NCBI GenBank assembly: GCA_025677825.1
Contig: JAIXMO010000164.1
Location: 1-10,229 of the forward strand
Reading direction: 5' to 3'
Source: Helicostylum pulchrum
Taxonomy: Eukaryota; Mucoromycota; Mucoromycetes; Mucorales; Mucoraceae
DNA: 10,229 bases
The position numbers were made by a program, and so were the translations under genes. Below are positions 1-7,876 of this stretch, one piece after another; position 1 is the stretch's first letter; each line of letters opens with the position of its first letter. The notes beneath the pieces are model-generated. The model saw only the letters and a list, made by a program, of their open reading frames with translations, was not told the origin of the DNA and searched no databases.

Positions 1-92
1 CCGAAGTGCCCCTTGAGGTGTTCAAGTTTCAAAAGGTCATCACGTTCTTTTTGTGAAGGAGGTGTGAAATATTCACCAACTAGTTTATACTT
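1..92 (-). pseudogene. Start of integrase (zinc-finger His pair) of copy A, cut by window edge
   Basis: The minus strand reads LVGEYFTPPSQKERDDLL and then HLKGHFG at the very edge. The His-X3-His spacing followed by FG is the start of the HHCC zinc-binding domain found in retroelement integrases. It is in the same frame as the RNase H continuation but separated from it by stops. The linker between (about 93-165) stays open only in another frame, so two compensating small indels are inferred near 165-190 and 75-90. No start codon is expected. The remaining integrase is off the window. Confidence 0.7.
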
Positions 93-164
93 GGTAGGTT
101 TTCCAATCTAGCAGCACTATTTCTCATTACTATTTTATTTTTATATGTTTTATCCCCACCCAAT

Positions 165-455
165 TCATTTGACTGGGTTGAAGGGCGTTTCAAATAACCG
201 GGACAAAGTATCAGGTAAGATATTATCAATGCCAGGTAAATGAATTATACGAAAATCGTACTGGAGAATTGTATCAAACCATGAAACAAGCATAGGGTTG
301 GCCGTACGTTGGGTATGGATATAGGTTAAAGCTTTATTGTCTGTGAATAGTGTAAATACAGAACCATAGATGTACTTGTGAAAACGTTTAAGAGAAAAAA
401 CAAGAGCTAATAACTCACGTTTACACGCAGAATATCTACGTTCACTTTTTGACAA
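165..455 (-). pseudogene. RNase H domain continuation of copy A, displaced frame
   Basis: Direct continuation of the Gag-Pol polyprotein in a different frame, overlapping its end by 49 bases. The translated stretch has the conserved Ty3 RNase H landmarks: SERRYSACKRELLALV (the catalytic-helix Glu region), FTDNKAL (catalytic Asp) and a HLPGIDNILPDTLSR ending, which is normally followed by the linker to integrase. There is no plausible start of its own, so it is not a separate gene. The frame switch lies where the copy reads GCTTGTCA around 436-445, consistent with loss of one T from a short T run. It then stops at 165 inside what should be the linker. RNase H would normally remove the RNA strand during reverse transcription. 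Confidence 0.85.
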
Positions 456-3427
456 GCTTTTGCAATAAAAGAAATATACTTTATTTTACCATCTACTTTC
501 TGCCACAATGCTGATCCAATTCCTGTTAGAGAAGCATCACAACTTATATAGAAGGGAGCATTCATATCAGGGTAGGATAAAATAACGTCATTTAAGAGCG
601 CTTTTTTCAGATTGTCAAAAGCAGCTTGATGTGTATTATTCCAAAGTTTATCAAGGGATTTTTCATTTCTTAATTTATCAAGTGGTGCCATCATAGTTGA
701 AACTTTTGGAATTAAGTTTCGGAAATAATTGATAAGCCCAGCGTACCTCATTATGTCGTGTCCTGATTTGGGAGTAGGAAACTCAATGACATTTACTAGT
801 TTACGTCGATCCATACTAATACCTTGTGGTGAAATTCTAAAACCAAGCAGATAAATTTCAGATTGAAATAGACAGCATTTGGCCGGATTTAACTTGAGGT
901 TTACATCAGTTAATCTTTGGATGACTTGCTTAAGATGATCCTTATGTTCTTCAACAGAATTGCTTGCGCAAACAATGTCATCAACAAAGTATCTTACAAA
1001 TGGTAAACCATCCAATACAATGCTCATTGTTCTTTGAAATTGAGAACTTACATGACGAATACCAAAGACAGTGCCAATAGGTTGGTATTGAACACCCTTC
1101 CAAGTAAACGCCAGTTTATGACAGTCGGCTGGATTTAATTTTAAAGAATTAAAAGCAGATTTCAAATCAAGTGTTGAATAAACAGATGCACCTTTTAAAT
1201 CTTCAAAGAGCTCACTGATTATTGGTAAAGGCATTCTATCAACTGTTTTAAGTAAAGCATTTATGTGACGTGGGTCATGACATACACGATATCCTGTTAT
1301 ATTTCCTTTGCCATCAGTTTTCTTTACGACAGTGAGAGGAGTATTCCATTCAGTGTTAGCAGGTGCTCTTTCAATAATACCAAGATCAATCCATTCAGCT
1401 ATCTGATCATCAATAACCTTATGCATTTTTAAAGCAATTGGGTAAGGTTTTTTATATGCTGTTACATCAGTAGGAGTATCTAAACATACAACACTTTCAG
1501 GTACTGTACAGAATACACCTTTAGGAATGGATTGATTTAATTTTATATATTTGTTTATAAATTCCATAGCTGCATTATATTCATTAGGCTCACATGCAGG
1601 ACATTTTTCACAAGCTGAGTTTTCTGCATCAATTGCTTCTAATAATTCACTCTTATTGTTATATCGTCTATCAGCTTCAATGACATCTTGAGTAGAATCA
1701 TGATCATCATATGAAATTGGTAAACCATAAATGCCCATGCCTAATGATGACATATAATCAGTACCAATGCTTATCGAAAATTCATTATTATCATCGGTTA
1801 AATTCATTACTTCAAATTCTTTTTTTAGGGTTTTACTATTACAGCTAACTGCTAAAGTACAAGTTCCGATCCTTTTAGTATACACATCATTATCCGCTAA
1901 TTTTATAAAATATTTGTATTGATTACTCTTATTAACTAGGTTTTTATTGATATGTTTTATATGATTTATATTTATTTTATTTTCTTTACAGAACTTCACA
2001 TCTACTGAACTGAAGACAGCGCCACAATCAAGTAAAGCAGTCGTTCTATAAGAATTATTAATTAAAATAGGAAAGGTTATATTATTAGTCACAACTTTAT
2101 TTACTCTTTTATCTTTTTTTAGTTTAGACTTACATTCAAGAGCTAGTTGAGCTAAACGATGCTCATTGTCGTCATCGTCATTACTATTGTTACCATCCTC
2201 CATGGTACTGTCTTCATCAGTAGTATCGGGAGTATTACTTCGACGAGCCATTCTTGATACCTTAGGCTTCTTTGCTTTAACAAATGCCTCACAACGATGA
2301 CCGTGGAACCAAGGCTCATCACAGTACGTGCATTTTTTCTGGAGAGCAGAAGAAGAGGAAGAAGAGGAAGTATAAGCTTTACTAGACCTTTGATGGTCTT
2401 TACCAGCAGAAGAAAAAGAATGGGAACTGCGTTTGCGAGATGAACGCTCATCGTTACCCTTGTCACCATTATACGAAGAGGAACCAATAGAAGAAGAAAA
2501 AAGATCAGTATCGTTGGTGGAGGCAATTACCAAATCAATCATAGCGTCGATTTTTACAGGTAATTTACTGCCATACTGAGAGGACACAGCAACAGAGGCA
2601 ACACGACGAACAGCTTCTCGTAAGGCACACCAAAAACAAAGAACAAGTTGTAAACCATCATGAAGACCAGCTTGTCTTCTCAAGTTTTGGAATTTTGATG
2701 CAAACACACGAGTAGATTCACTGGCTTGCTGCTTTAAGGTCCATACCTTCACCATTAAAAGAAACTTACGGTAGGGGGTATCAAAATGATCAAGAATTTT
2801 GTTACGAGCCTCAGACCAAGAGAGTAACTTATTTCTAAGCTTTTCATCAAACCAAGAGCGTTCTTCTTTATTCAGAGACATAGGCAAGAGTCTCTCCCAG
2901 TGATCATCCATGTTAAGAGAATGAGCTTCCAAGACAGTTTGAAACTGTGTACAAAAATCATACACGGAATCGAAGACTTCCAGATGTTTCTTGAACAAGG
3001 TGATATCCGTTTTAAGCTGCAAGAAAGGGAGACTTGAAGGAACCAAAGAGGACTTCTTTTCATCGGGCATCTTGACAGGTTCATGGATAGACTTGAAAAT
3101 GGCAAAAGCATCCTTGGTATCAACATATTTTTTTTCAGCATCCTTACAAATTGCAAAGGCGTTCTTGGTATTGTCAGAGTCAGGATTGACCTTTTGGTAA
3201 GACAAATAATGTCCATAAAGAATAGAATATTGATTTTTTAAATTAATCAAATTTTCCTGAGCGGTTTCCATAAGACCATCAGCGACTTCAGGAGAAAGAC
3301 TAACAGATACATTAGAAGACACGTCTTCCATTGGTTGGTATTCTGAAAGAGGAGAACCAGCAGGAGTAGAATTTTCACCGTTGTTAAGAGTTACAGGAGT
3401 AGTGGTATGTTCTTGAGGGTTAGACAT
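407..3427 (-). CDS. gag-pol: Gag-Pol polyprotein of Ty3/Gypsy copy A (Gag, PR, RT, start of RNase H), frameshifted at its end
   Basis: Encodes the capsid-like Gag and the enzymes that copy element RNA into DNA inside cytoplasmic particles. The ATG at 3427 is chosen; the frame opens five codons earlier only through a GTG. About 1006 residues. Gag-like domain at about 115-290, then a Ser-rich linker. A zinc knuckle of CX2CX9C type with GH before the last Cys lies at 366-379, followed by an acidic Asp/Asn/Glu tract. Protease at about 455-565 has DCGA (Asp 467) instead of the usual DTGA/DSGA. RT spans about 650-880, with the first catalytic Asp at 754 (TLDL) and the YFVDD box with Asp 816-817. 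RNase H begins with CDAS (Asp 964). The frame ends early because one base appears missing in the RNase H region near 450; the rest of RNase H follows in another frame. Gag and Pol are one continuous frame, with no programmed shift visible between them. Confidence 0.9.
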   Translation of the reverse strand: MSNPQEHTTTPVTLNNGENSTPAGSPLSEYQPMEDVSSNVSVSLSPEVADGLMETAQENLINLKNQYSILYGHYLSYQKVNPDSDNTKNAFAICKDAEKKYVDTKDAFAIFKSIHEPVKMPDEKKSSLVPSSLPFLQLKTDITLFKKHLEVFDSVYDFCTQFQTVLEAHSLNMDDHWERLLPMSLNKEERSWFDEKLRNKLLSWSEARNKILDHFDTPYRKFLLMVKVWTLKQQASESTRVFASKFQNLRRQAGLHDGLQLVLCFWCALREAVRRVASVAVSSQYGSKLPVKIDAMIDLVIASTNDTDLFSSSIGSSSYNGDKGNDERSSRKRSSHSFSSAGKDHQRSSKAYTSSSSSSSALQKKCTYCDEPWFHGHRCEAFVKAKKPKVSRMARRSNTPDTTDEDSTMEDGNNSNDDDDNEHRLAQLALECKSKLKKDKRVNKVVTNNITFPILINNSYRTTALLDCGAVFSSVDVKFCKENKININHIKHINKNLVNKSNQYKYFIKLADNDVYTKRIGTCTLAVSCNSKTLKKEFEVMNLTDDNNEFSISIGTDYMSSLGMGIYGLPISYDDHDSTQDVIEADRRYNNKSELLEAIDAENSACEKCPACEPNEYNAAMEFINKYIKLNQSIPKGVFCTVPESVVCLDTPTDVTAYKKPYPIALKMHKVIDDQIAEWIDLGIIERAPANTEWNTPLTVVKKTDGKGNITGYRVCHDPRHINALLKTVDRMPLPIISELFEDLKGASVYSTLDLKSAFNSLKLNPADCHKLAFTWKGVQYQPIGTVFGIRHVSSQFQRTMSIVLDGLPFVRYFVDDIVCASNSVEEHKDHLKQVIQRLTDVNLKLNPAKCCLFQSEIYLLGFRISPQGISMDRRKLVNVIEFPTPKSGHDIMRYAGLINYFRNLIPKVSTMMAPLDKLRNEKSLDKLWNNTHQAAFDNLKKALLNDVILSYPDMNAPFYISCDASLTGIGSALWQKVDGKIKYISFIAKACQKVNVDILRVNVSY

Positions 3428-3609
3428 TTCGAAAGAATTCACAGTAAAAAATGTGGTAAATGGGAGTGTAGAATAAAGATATATATATAATAAAAGAGAG
3501 GGTCAAGTATAAATACTGTGAAACTGGATTAAAGTGTTTTTTATATAAAAAGAGATCTGAGGATTATAAGAATCCTGTTCTAAGGTTGTATTTATACCAT
3601 TTACCAAAG

Positions 3610-3650
3610 AGACACTAAGTATTTTTAGTAAGCTATATTTATTAGTGTCT
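3610..3650. repeat. 9-bp inverted repeat in LTR/leader zone
   Basis: AGACACTAA at 3610-3618 pairs with TTAGTGTCT at 3642-3650 around a 23-base AT-rich loop. It could be a small hairpin in the leader or LTR or a decayed foldback; function unknown. Confidence 0.35.
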
Positions 3651-3752
3651 TTACATTATATCATTTCATGATGTAATTTATATGATAGACTTTTAGTTTA
3701 TATTACTTAGCTTCATTTAATATACTAGTCTTTGACTATGATGTAAGTGTGT

Positions 3753-4052
3753 CTAGTTAATTTTAATAATTATATCCCAGATCACGACACTACATGAGTA
3801 TTTATGAACATCACGAGCGGACTGTAAGGAACCAGATCGATGTTTCAAACGTATAACTGTTTTAGTAAATTGTTTCACAATGCTGGGTCTTCCGGCATGA
3901 TGTCGAATATTTTTTGGAATAATGCTTGATCTCAGCCTGTTTACATGTGACTTTGAAACTCCTGTAAGTTTTATAATGTTGACAGTGGGCTCACCATTCA
4001 AAATAAGAGACTTGACGTCATCACGTTTACTTTGGCTGAGTTTATAAGGCAT
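3753..4052 (-). pseudogene. Tc1/mariner transposase N-terminus (truncated remnant)
   Basis: 99 codons from a true ATG at 4052. The protein begins like a Tc1-type DNA-binding domain: LSQSKRDDVKSLILNGEPTV, then a helix-turn-helix with TGVSKSHVNRLRS, a HAGRPS GRPR-like hook and the start of a second helix-turn-helix (GSLQSARDVHKY). After about residue 85 the similarity to the other transposases here stops and the frame drifts into AT-rich codons, so the whole DD34E catalytic half is missing. A 3' deletion is inferred. Upstream, TA at 4200-4201 is followed on the minus strand by CAGCTGGCTTGTAG, a plausible transposon tip 147 bp from the ATG; no matching opposite end was seen. The remnant lies within the LTR/leader zone and so inserted after that LTR formed. 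Confidence 0.7.
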
Positions 4053-4272
4053 AGTATTTTTAAAAAGCCGTTAAGTTTGGAGAGTGATAGTAACATGGGA
4101 AGTTTCGAAAATTTTGACGGTATTTATATCATGAGATAGAGAAAGGTTTAAATATTCTGATAGCATTAATGTATTTTTGATACAACTACAAGCCAGCTGT
4201 AAATGATTTAATATTTAAATAATGCGGAAAATTAAAAAAATTCGGAATCACTTTATTTTTCTTACATAATGA

Positions 4273-4280
4273 TTACGTCA
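4273..4280. promoter_or_regulatory. TTACGTCA, ATF/CREB-type site in putative U3
   Basis: TTACGTCA on plus, TGACGTAA on minus, is a typical bZIP (ATF/CREB/AP-1-like) recognition octamer. It lies about 225 bp inside the putative LTR, where a U3 promoter would be expected. An 8-bp match in AT-rich DNA can be chance, so this is only a candidate. Confidence 0.25.
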
Positions 4281-4504
4281 TAAAAATCAATTAAAACTTT
4301 ATTTAAATTAAAATTCAGCCTCGTCTGCCTTTTCTGATATATGACTTGTATAGCTAGTACCATTATTCGCGGAAACATTTAAAAAACAAGTTTTGTGGGT
4401 CAATTTATGTAACCACTGTAGTTTTATGTAAGTTGATAAGCACGTATCTTACTTGTATAAAATATGTCTGAATTATATCACTCTAATATTACTTGGATAC
4501 AACA

Positions 4505-4516
4505 TTACCCCCCACC
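4505..4516 (-). other. Polypurine tract next to LTR start
   Basis: The minus strand reads GGTGGGGGGTAA immediately followed by TGTTG. A G-rich purine tract abutting TG is the plus-strand priming site that lies just upstream of the 3' LTR in Ty3/Gypsy elements. It follows an integrase gene (5299-6464) on the same strand, as expected for the 3' end of copy B. Recognised by pattern and position; a second LTR copy is not in the window to prove the edge. Confidence 0.65.
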
Positions 4517-4742
4517 AGATTGTTAAATATATATAGCCGGGAGCTGTAAAAGGGACGGAAGTAAAGAAAAAAAAAATCATGCATGAAAAATTTAAAGAAA
4601 AAATGAAGAGAAAAAAAAATAGTTGTTACAACAATAGATCATAGTAAAAAGCATATAAAAGACCAGTAAAAACCCTTAAAAACCTTTATCAGGCAAAAAA
4701 AAAAAATATCTATAGGGAAAAGGTTCATTCATTTACTTAAAA

Positions 4743-4893
4743 TTACTTTTGCGGCATAGCATCAAGTAATCTTTGAGATCGTTTGATAACAGTAGCGTTC
4801 TTATTAGAATGCTTATCCCGATTGGCTTTCTTTCGAATAGTGTTATTGACAGTATTGGCCAAAGGAGCAGCCTTGGTATTAGTGATATATTTG
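4743..4893 (-). CDS. Exon-like basic coding stretch between integrase and LTR, unidentified
   Basis: The minus strand has a 50-codon open stretch ending in TAA at 4743, rich in Lys, Arg and Asn (for example NTIRKKANRDKH and VIKRSQRLLDAMPQK). It is preceded by TTATTAATATATTAG, which looks like a fungal 3' splice acceptor, so this may be the last exon of a spliced gene. Codon choice looks more gene-like than the flanking AT-rich DNA. No first exon can be firmly joined; an ATG at 5175 opens a 68-codon frame upstream, but none of its GT sites gives a convincing donor in the right phase. It lies between the integrase stop and the polypurine tract, so it may be an accessory gene of the retroelement, a captured host exon or chance. 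The family is not recognised. Confidence 0.3.
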
Positions 4894-5298
4894 CTAATAT
4901 ATTAATAAGTCAATAAAATTGATAAAAGTAAAGCAAAAGATTTTATTATTTGAAAGGGAAAAGAATGGCTATTTATATGAATGAGAAGATTTCAATGACA
5001 GTTGAATCAGACGATGGTAAAATAGGGAGTTGTTCATAATAGTAATCATCATAACAAATATACAAGAAATAACCCTTTTCTGGAAGTGAACGGACCGAGT
5101 TGTCTGTGGTATTATTTGAGTGAGCAGATCACGATAAATAAGAATAGGAAATTTGCGTAACAGTGTCACGGACATCTTTTATAAGGAAAATACACGCGTT
5201 ATAGATTTACCCGTAGTAAATCTATACTTGTCAAAATAAAGAAGCAAAGTAGACTTCAAAATAGTAATCAAAAGGTGTGCATATATAGCGTGTATATA
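4894..5298. other. Region after integrase stop, no secure gene
   Basis: About 400 AT-rich bases following the integrase of copy B. A 68-codon frame starts at an ATG at 5175 on the minus strand (MSVTLLRKFPILIYRDLL), with a hydrophobic and basic start that could pass for an organelle-targeting leader. It has no recognised family and ends in low-complexity residues. I treat the region as the 3' untranslated part of the retroelement unless splicing to 4893 is shown. It contains the stem-loop at 5200-5226. Confidence 0.4.
5200..5226. repeat. Perfect 11-bp stem-loop downstream of integrase
   Basis: TATAGATTTAC, then CCGTA, then GTAAATCTATA: 11 perfect pairs with a five-base loop, about 75 bp after the integrase stop on the minus strand. 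It could be an RNA structure in the retroelement 3' region or a trace of a small foldback element. No U-run typical of a bacterial terminator follows. Confidence 0.6.
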
Positions 5299-6464
5299 TC
5301 AATTAGTACCATTTCGACGTTGCCAATAAAGCTCTATGTGTAAAGTAGAATCAAAATCTGATGCTGTTTGCCAAGTATGATCAGCCTCATCATTATATCC
5401 TAACCAATGAACGAGATATTCAAAATCAATAGGTCCGCCGCGGTGTGCTATGATAGCTTGCACCTCATAATGTTTGTCTGCAACTTCATTTTGAGAAGCT
5501 GTACTGGATTGGATTAACTTAATCTGTTGCGTAGGAATATCTCGGCTTAAAAGATTATCGAGTCTATCTGTTAAAATATAAGATTTGTTCTTAGTATAAC
5601 CTTTAATAGTAAAGGGACCAGAATATCTTTCTTCCAATTTAGAATTACGATGAACATTAACGATCATAACTTTACTACCAATAGGATACATGTCTTTTAA
5701 AACCTTGTGAGTTTTTTCAAACCGAGCATGATCACGATCTTGAGTCGTTTTAATTAAAGCCGCAATCTGAGGTATAACAACTTCTTGTGCAAAGGTAAGC
5801 CTATCATGTATCTTTTTAGTGTCAGCTTTCATTAACGATAAAGTAGGTATCACTTTAGAATAATCTTCAAAATCATTGGGCTGTCTATTAAATACAATCG
5901 TATAGGGTCTCGACTTATGTAACTTCGAATACTTGATGTTCATAGCCAATTGCGTAGGATTAAGATATAAGTCCCAATCGGCATGTTTACCCTTCAGCGA
6001 TTTAACAATTACTGATTTTGCAATGCCTACAAATCTTTCCGTAACACTATTGCCAGTAGGAGTATATGGTAAAGATAACCGTCTGTCTATGCCACTCATT
6101 AGGATTAACTGTGATACAATTTCATTAACGAATTCAGACCCATTATCAGACGTTAATACTTTAGGAAAAGAAAACAAACAAAAAACATTTAGTAATTCCT
6201 TAGCTATAGTAAGACTCGACTTATCTGTAATTGCACGAGGAATTGTAAATCGACTGAAATGATCAACCAAAATAAGCATATAGTTGTTTCCACTAGAAGA
6301 AGTAATATTGAATGTAGCCAAATCCATTGACCAGTGATCAAACACTTGTGTTGGTGAAGTAGAACGGAAGGGGTGAAACCCTATTTTGCTCACAGCGAAC
6401 CGACTACATTGGTCACAATTGGAAATAATACGCTGAATGTCTTTGTGAATATTAGTCCAATGTA
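5299..6464 (-). CDS. Ty3/Gypsy integrase with C-terminal chromodomain, copy B, 5' end cut by Tc1 insertion
   Basis: Integrase inserts retroelement DNA into chromosomes. The frame enters from the Tc1 element; real integrase sequence begins at the TA target site. In order (numbered from a frame opening at 6477): the CX2C half of the HHCC zinc finger (CDQC, 21-24); a DDE catalytic core with Asp 52 (SMDLAT), Asp 111 (TSDNGSEF) and Glu 147 (NSVTERF), giving 35 residues between the last two (DD35E); a C-terminal DNA-binding region; and a chromodomain at about 335-390 with FEYLVHWLGYNDEADHTW. Such chromodomains typify chromoviruses, where they steer insertion to modified histones. The frame from the target site to the stop is open with all catalytic residues kept. 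The zinc-finger His pair and everything upstream are separated by the 1.6-kb Tc1 element. Whether this is the same family as copy A cannot be tested here, because the two do not overlap. Confidence 0.9.
6463..6464. other. TA target-site duplication, left copy
   Basis: TA immediately outside the CAGTGACC tip. The matching TA is at 8107-8108. TA duplication is the hallmark of Tc1/mariner insertion, and it lies in integrase codons. Confidence 0.85.
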
Positions 6465-6694
6465 CAGTGACCAGCAAAACTGTCCCTATGTTCGGAAATT
6501 TTAAACATAACGACTATTAATTGTGTAAGATCTAATATTTAAGTATGGGTATATAAGTAATATATGATGTAAAAATGATGTAGTTTTTATTAAAAAAAAT
6601 GGGAATAAAAATATTACTCATGGCGTGAGAAACATTCCGGTTAATACGATCGGTACATAGGGACAGTTTTGCACGGTTATTTAAATTTTTAAAT
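6465..6694. repeat. Left terminal inverted repeat of Tc1 element 1
   Basis: Matches the reverse complement of 7877-8106 with a few substitutions and one or two single-base length differences. Outer core GCAAAACTGTCCCTATG is at 6474-6490, and the inner core, its exact reverse complement, at 6656-6672. The inner core is preceded by CGATCGGTA, and similarity fades in AT-rich sequence after about 6694. Confidence 0.9.
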
Positions 6695-6713
6695 CTTAAT
6701 CATATACTATCTT

Positions 6714-7745
6714 CTAGTATTTCGTCCAGTATCCTTTATTTTTAATACATTCTGCAATACGTCTTGGCATACTTTCGATCACCTTTATACACTCTTCTGG
6801 CTTTAATACGTCATACCAAACTTCGGATACACGCTCATATAATTCGTTCATTCCCTTTGGCGGTGTATCATATTGATTTAAACGGATTTTCATTAATTGC
6901 CACATGTTTTCAATTGGGTTTAAATCTGGTGATTGTGCTGGCCATTGCATGACTTGATAATTTTGCTCTTTGAGATAATTTTTGACAATATTCGAAGTAT
7001 GTTTTGGATCATTGTCATGTTGAAAATAGATTTGATCACGGCGTAAGTTTAGTTTTTTACATGCAAAATCAATTGTTTTAGCTTGATCATCTTCTAATAT
7101 CACTTTATACAATGTTTTATCCATATTACCATCGATCTTACACATCCAGCCAGTACCAGCATATGTTATTGCGCTCCAGAGCATTATACTACCACCACCA
7201 TGTTTTACTGTCATCTTTACATGTTTTGGTTGAAGGCTCTCCCCGTTACGAATTCAAGCCCAAACACGTCCATCAGAGTTAAAACGATTTATTTTTGTTT
7301 CATCCGACCAGATAACGCGTCTCCAGTCGTCAATTGTCCAATCACGATACATTTTACACCACTGAAGTCTTTTTTTAGCATTTGTCTTTGTTAACTTAGG
7401 TTTCTTTTTCTTCTCTATAGCACCTAAACCTGAACCACGAAGAGCACGTCTAACAGTATCAGCACTTACAGCTATTCCAATATCTTTTTGTAGCTCTTTT
7501 TTTACTTTGACGGCATTGTCCAGATTTCCAGCAGTCACTTTTCGAACACAATATCTCTTATTAGCGGGTGAAAGTAAAGGAGATCGACCGGATTTACCAG
7601 GTAATCTATCAGGAATAGACTTCTTCGATATTCTACCAATAACACTCTTGCTAACACCAGTTTTTTTAGATACTTGACGAATAGTTTCACCATTTTGAAG
7701 TAAGGATGAGATACCTTTTTGCTTGTTTTGACTAGTTGCGCGCAT
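6714..7745 (-). pseudogene. Tc1/mariner transposase with one in-frame TGA
   Basis: Cuts and pastes the element through its terminal repeats. The ATG at 7745 is chosen; the frame opens two codons earlier at a GTG. From ATG to TAA it spans 343 codons, the usual Tc1 length. N-terminal helix-turn-helix (TGVSKSVIGRIS, about 30-41), a GRPR-like hook (GKSGRSP), a second helix-turn-helix around 70-105 and a Lys-rich linker. Catalytic triad Asp 148 (WSDETKINRF), Asp 244 (QHDNDPKHTS) and Glu 279 (SPDLNPIENMW), with 34 residues between the last two (DD34E). Codon 164 is TGA (7254-7256), just after the first catalytic motif. The frame resumes unchanged, so this is a single nonsense change, not a frameshift. 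The related transposase at 9428-10229 has a sense codon (Tyr) at the aligned place. The protein is otherwise intact, which points to very recent loss, readthrough, or a sequencing error. Confidence 0.92.
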
Positions 7746-7876
7746 TACCACGTGGTCTTAAGATTTATATACCAGTTAATATGAAATAGAATAAAGAACT
7801 ATTTTCCCAATATTTTCTCATAATTTTATACATTTTGGATGAGAAGCCGAAATGCGGTTTTTTTTTTTTTCAAAAA

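Larger units (their letters stand above)
1..4504 (-). mobile_element. Ty3/Gypsy LTR retrotransposon, copy A, 5' part (runs off left edge)
   Basis: Read on the minus strand, this stretch holds, in order, a putative LTR and leader, Gag, aspartic protease, reverse transcriptase, RNase H and the very start of integrase. That order (RT before integrase) is the Ty3/Gypsy (Metaviridae) order rather than Copia. The LTR start is set at 4504, where TGTTG follows a polypurine tract. The 3' half of integrase and the 3' LTR lie beyond the left edge. The copy is defective: the pol frame is broken near 450, near 165-190 and near 75-90. A Tc1 transposase remnant sits inside the LTR zone. The inner boundary between LTR and leader is not resolved, because I found no convincing tRNA primer-binding site before the Gag start. 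Confidence 0.75.
3443..4504 (-). repeat. Putative LTR plus leader of the Ty3/Gypsy element, inner edge unresolved
   Basis: On the minus strand the LTR is proposed to start TGTTGTATCC at 4504, directly after a G-rich polypurine tract, and to run towards Gag. The zone is AT-rich, has no long coding frame apart from a Tc1 remnant at 3753-4052, and holds TATA-like motifs on the minus strand (TATATAAAA near 3550, GGTATAAATA near 3597). The minus strand near 3586 reads ATACAACC, which nearly mirrors the LTR start, but a CA end next to a tRNA-type primer site was not found. The extent is therefore a maximum that includes the leader and the nested remnant. Confidence 0.4.

Noticed and set aside
427..460. 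Programmed ribosomal frameshift in pol
   Set aside because: The shift is inside RNase H, not at a Gag/Pol or domain border, and no slippery heptamer with downstream structure is evident; a one-base loss explains it better.
2152..2526. 124-codon minus-strand frame and similar frames at 2872-3216 and 2991-3200
   Set aside because: They overlap the long Gag frame in other frames, are low-complexity and match no family motif: shadows of the real gene.
3443..3700. tRNA-type primer-binding site after the LTR
   Set aside because: TGG occurs on the minus strand near 3597-3606, but what follows matches no tRNA 3' end beyond about five bases, and no CA LTR end adjoins it.
4969..5175. 68-codon frame as an independent gene
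   Set aside because: Has a true ATG but ends in low-complexity residues, matches no family and has no convincing donor site to join the exon at 4893; kept only as a note.
5933..6262. 109-codon plus-strand frame
   Set aside because: Antisense to the integrase core, whose catalytic motifs fix the true strand.
6764..7394. Plus-strand frames within the transposase
   Set aside because: Antisense to a recognisable DD34E transposase; no motif of their own.
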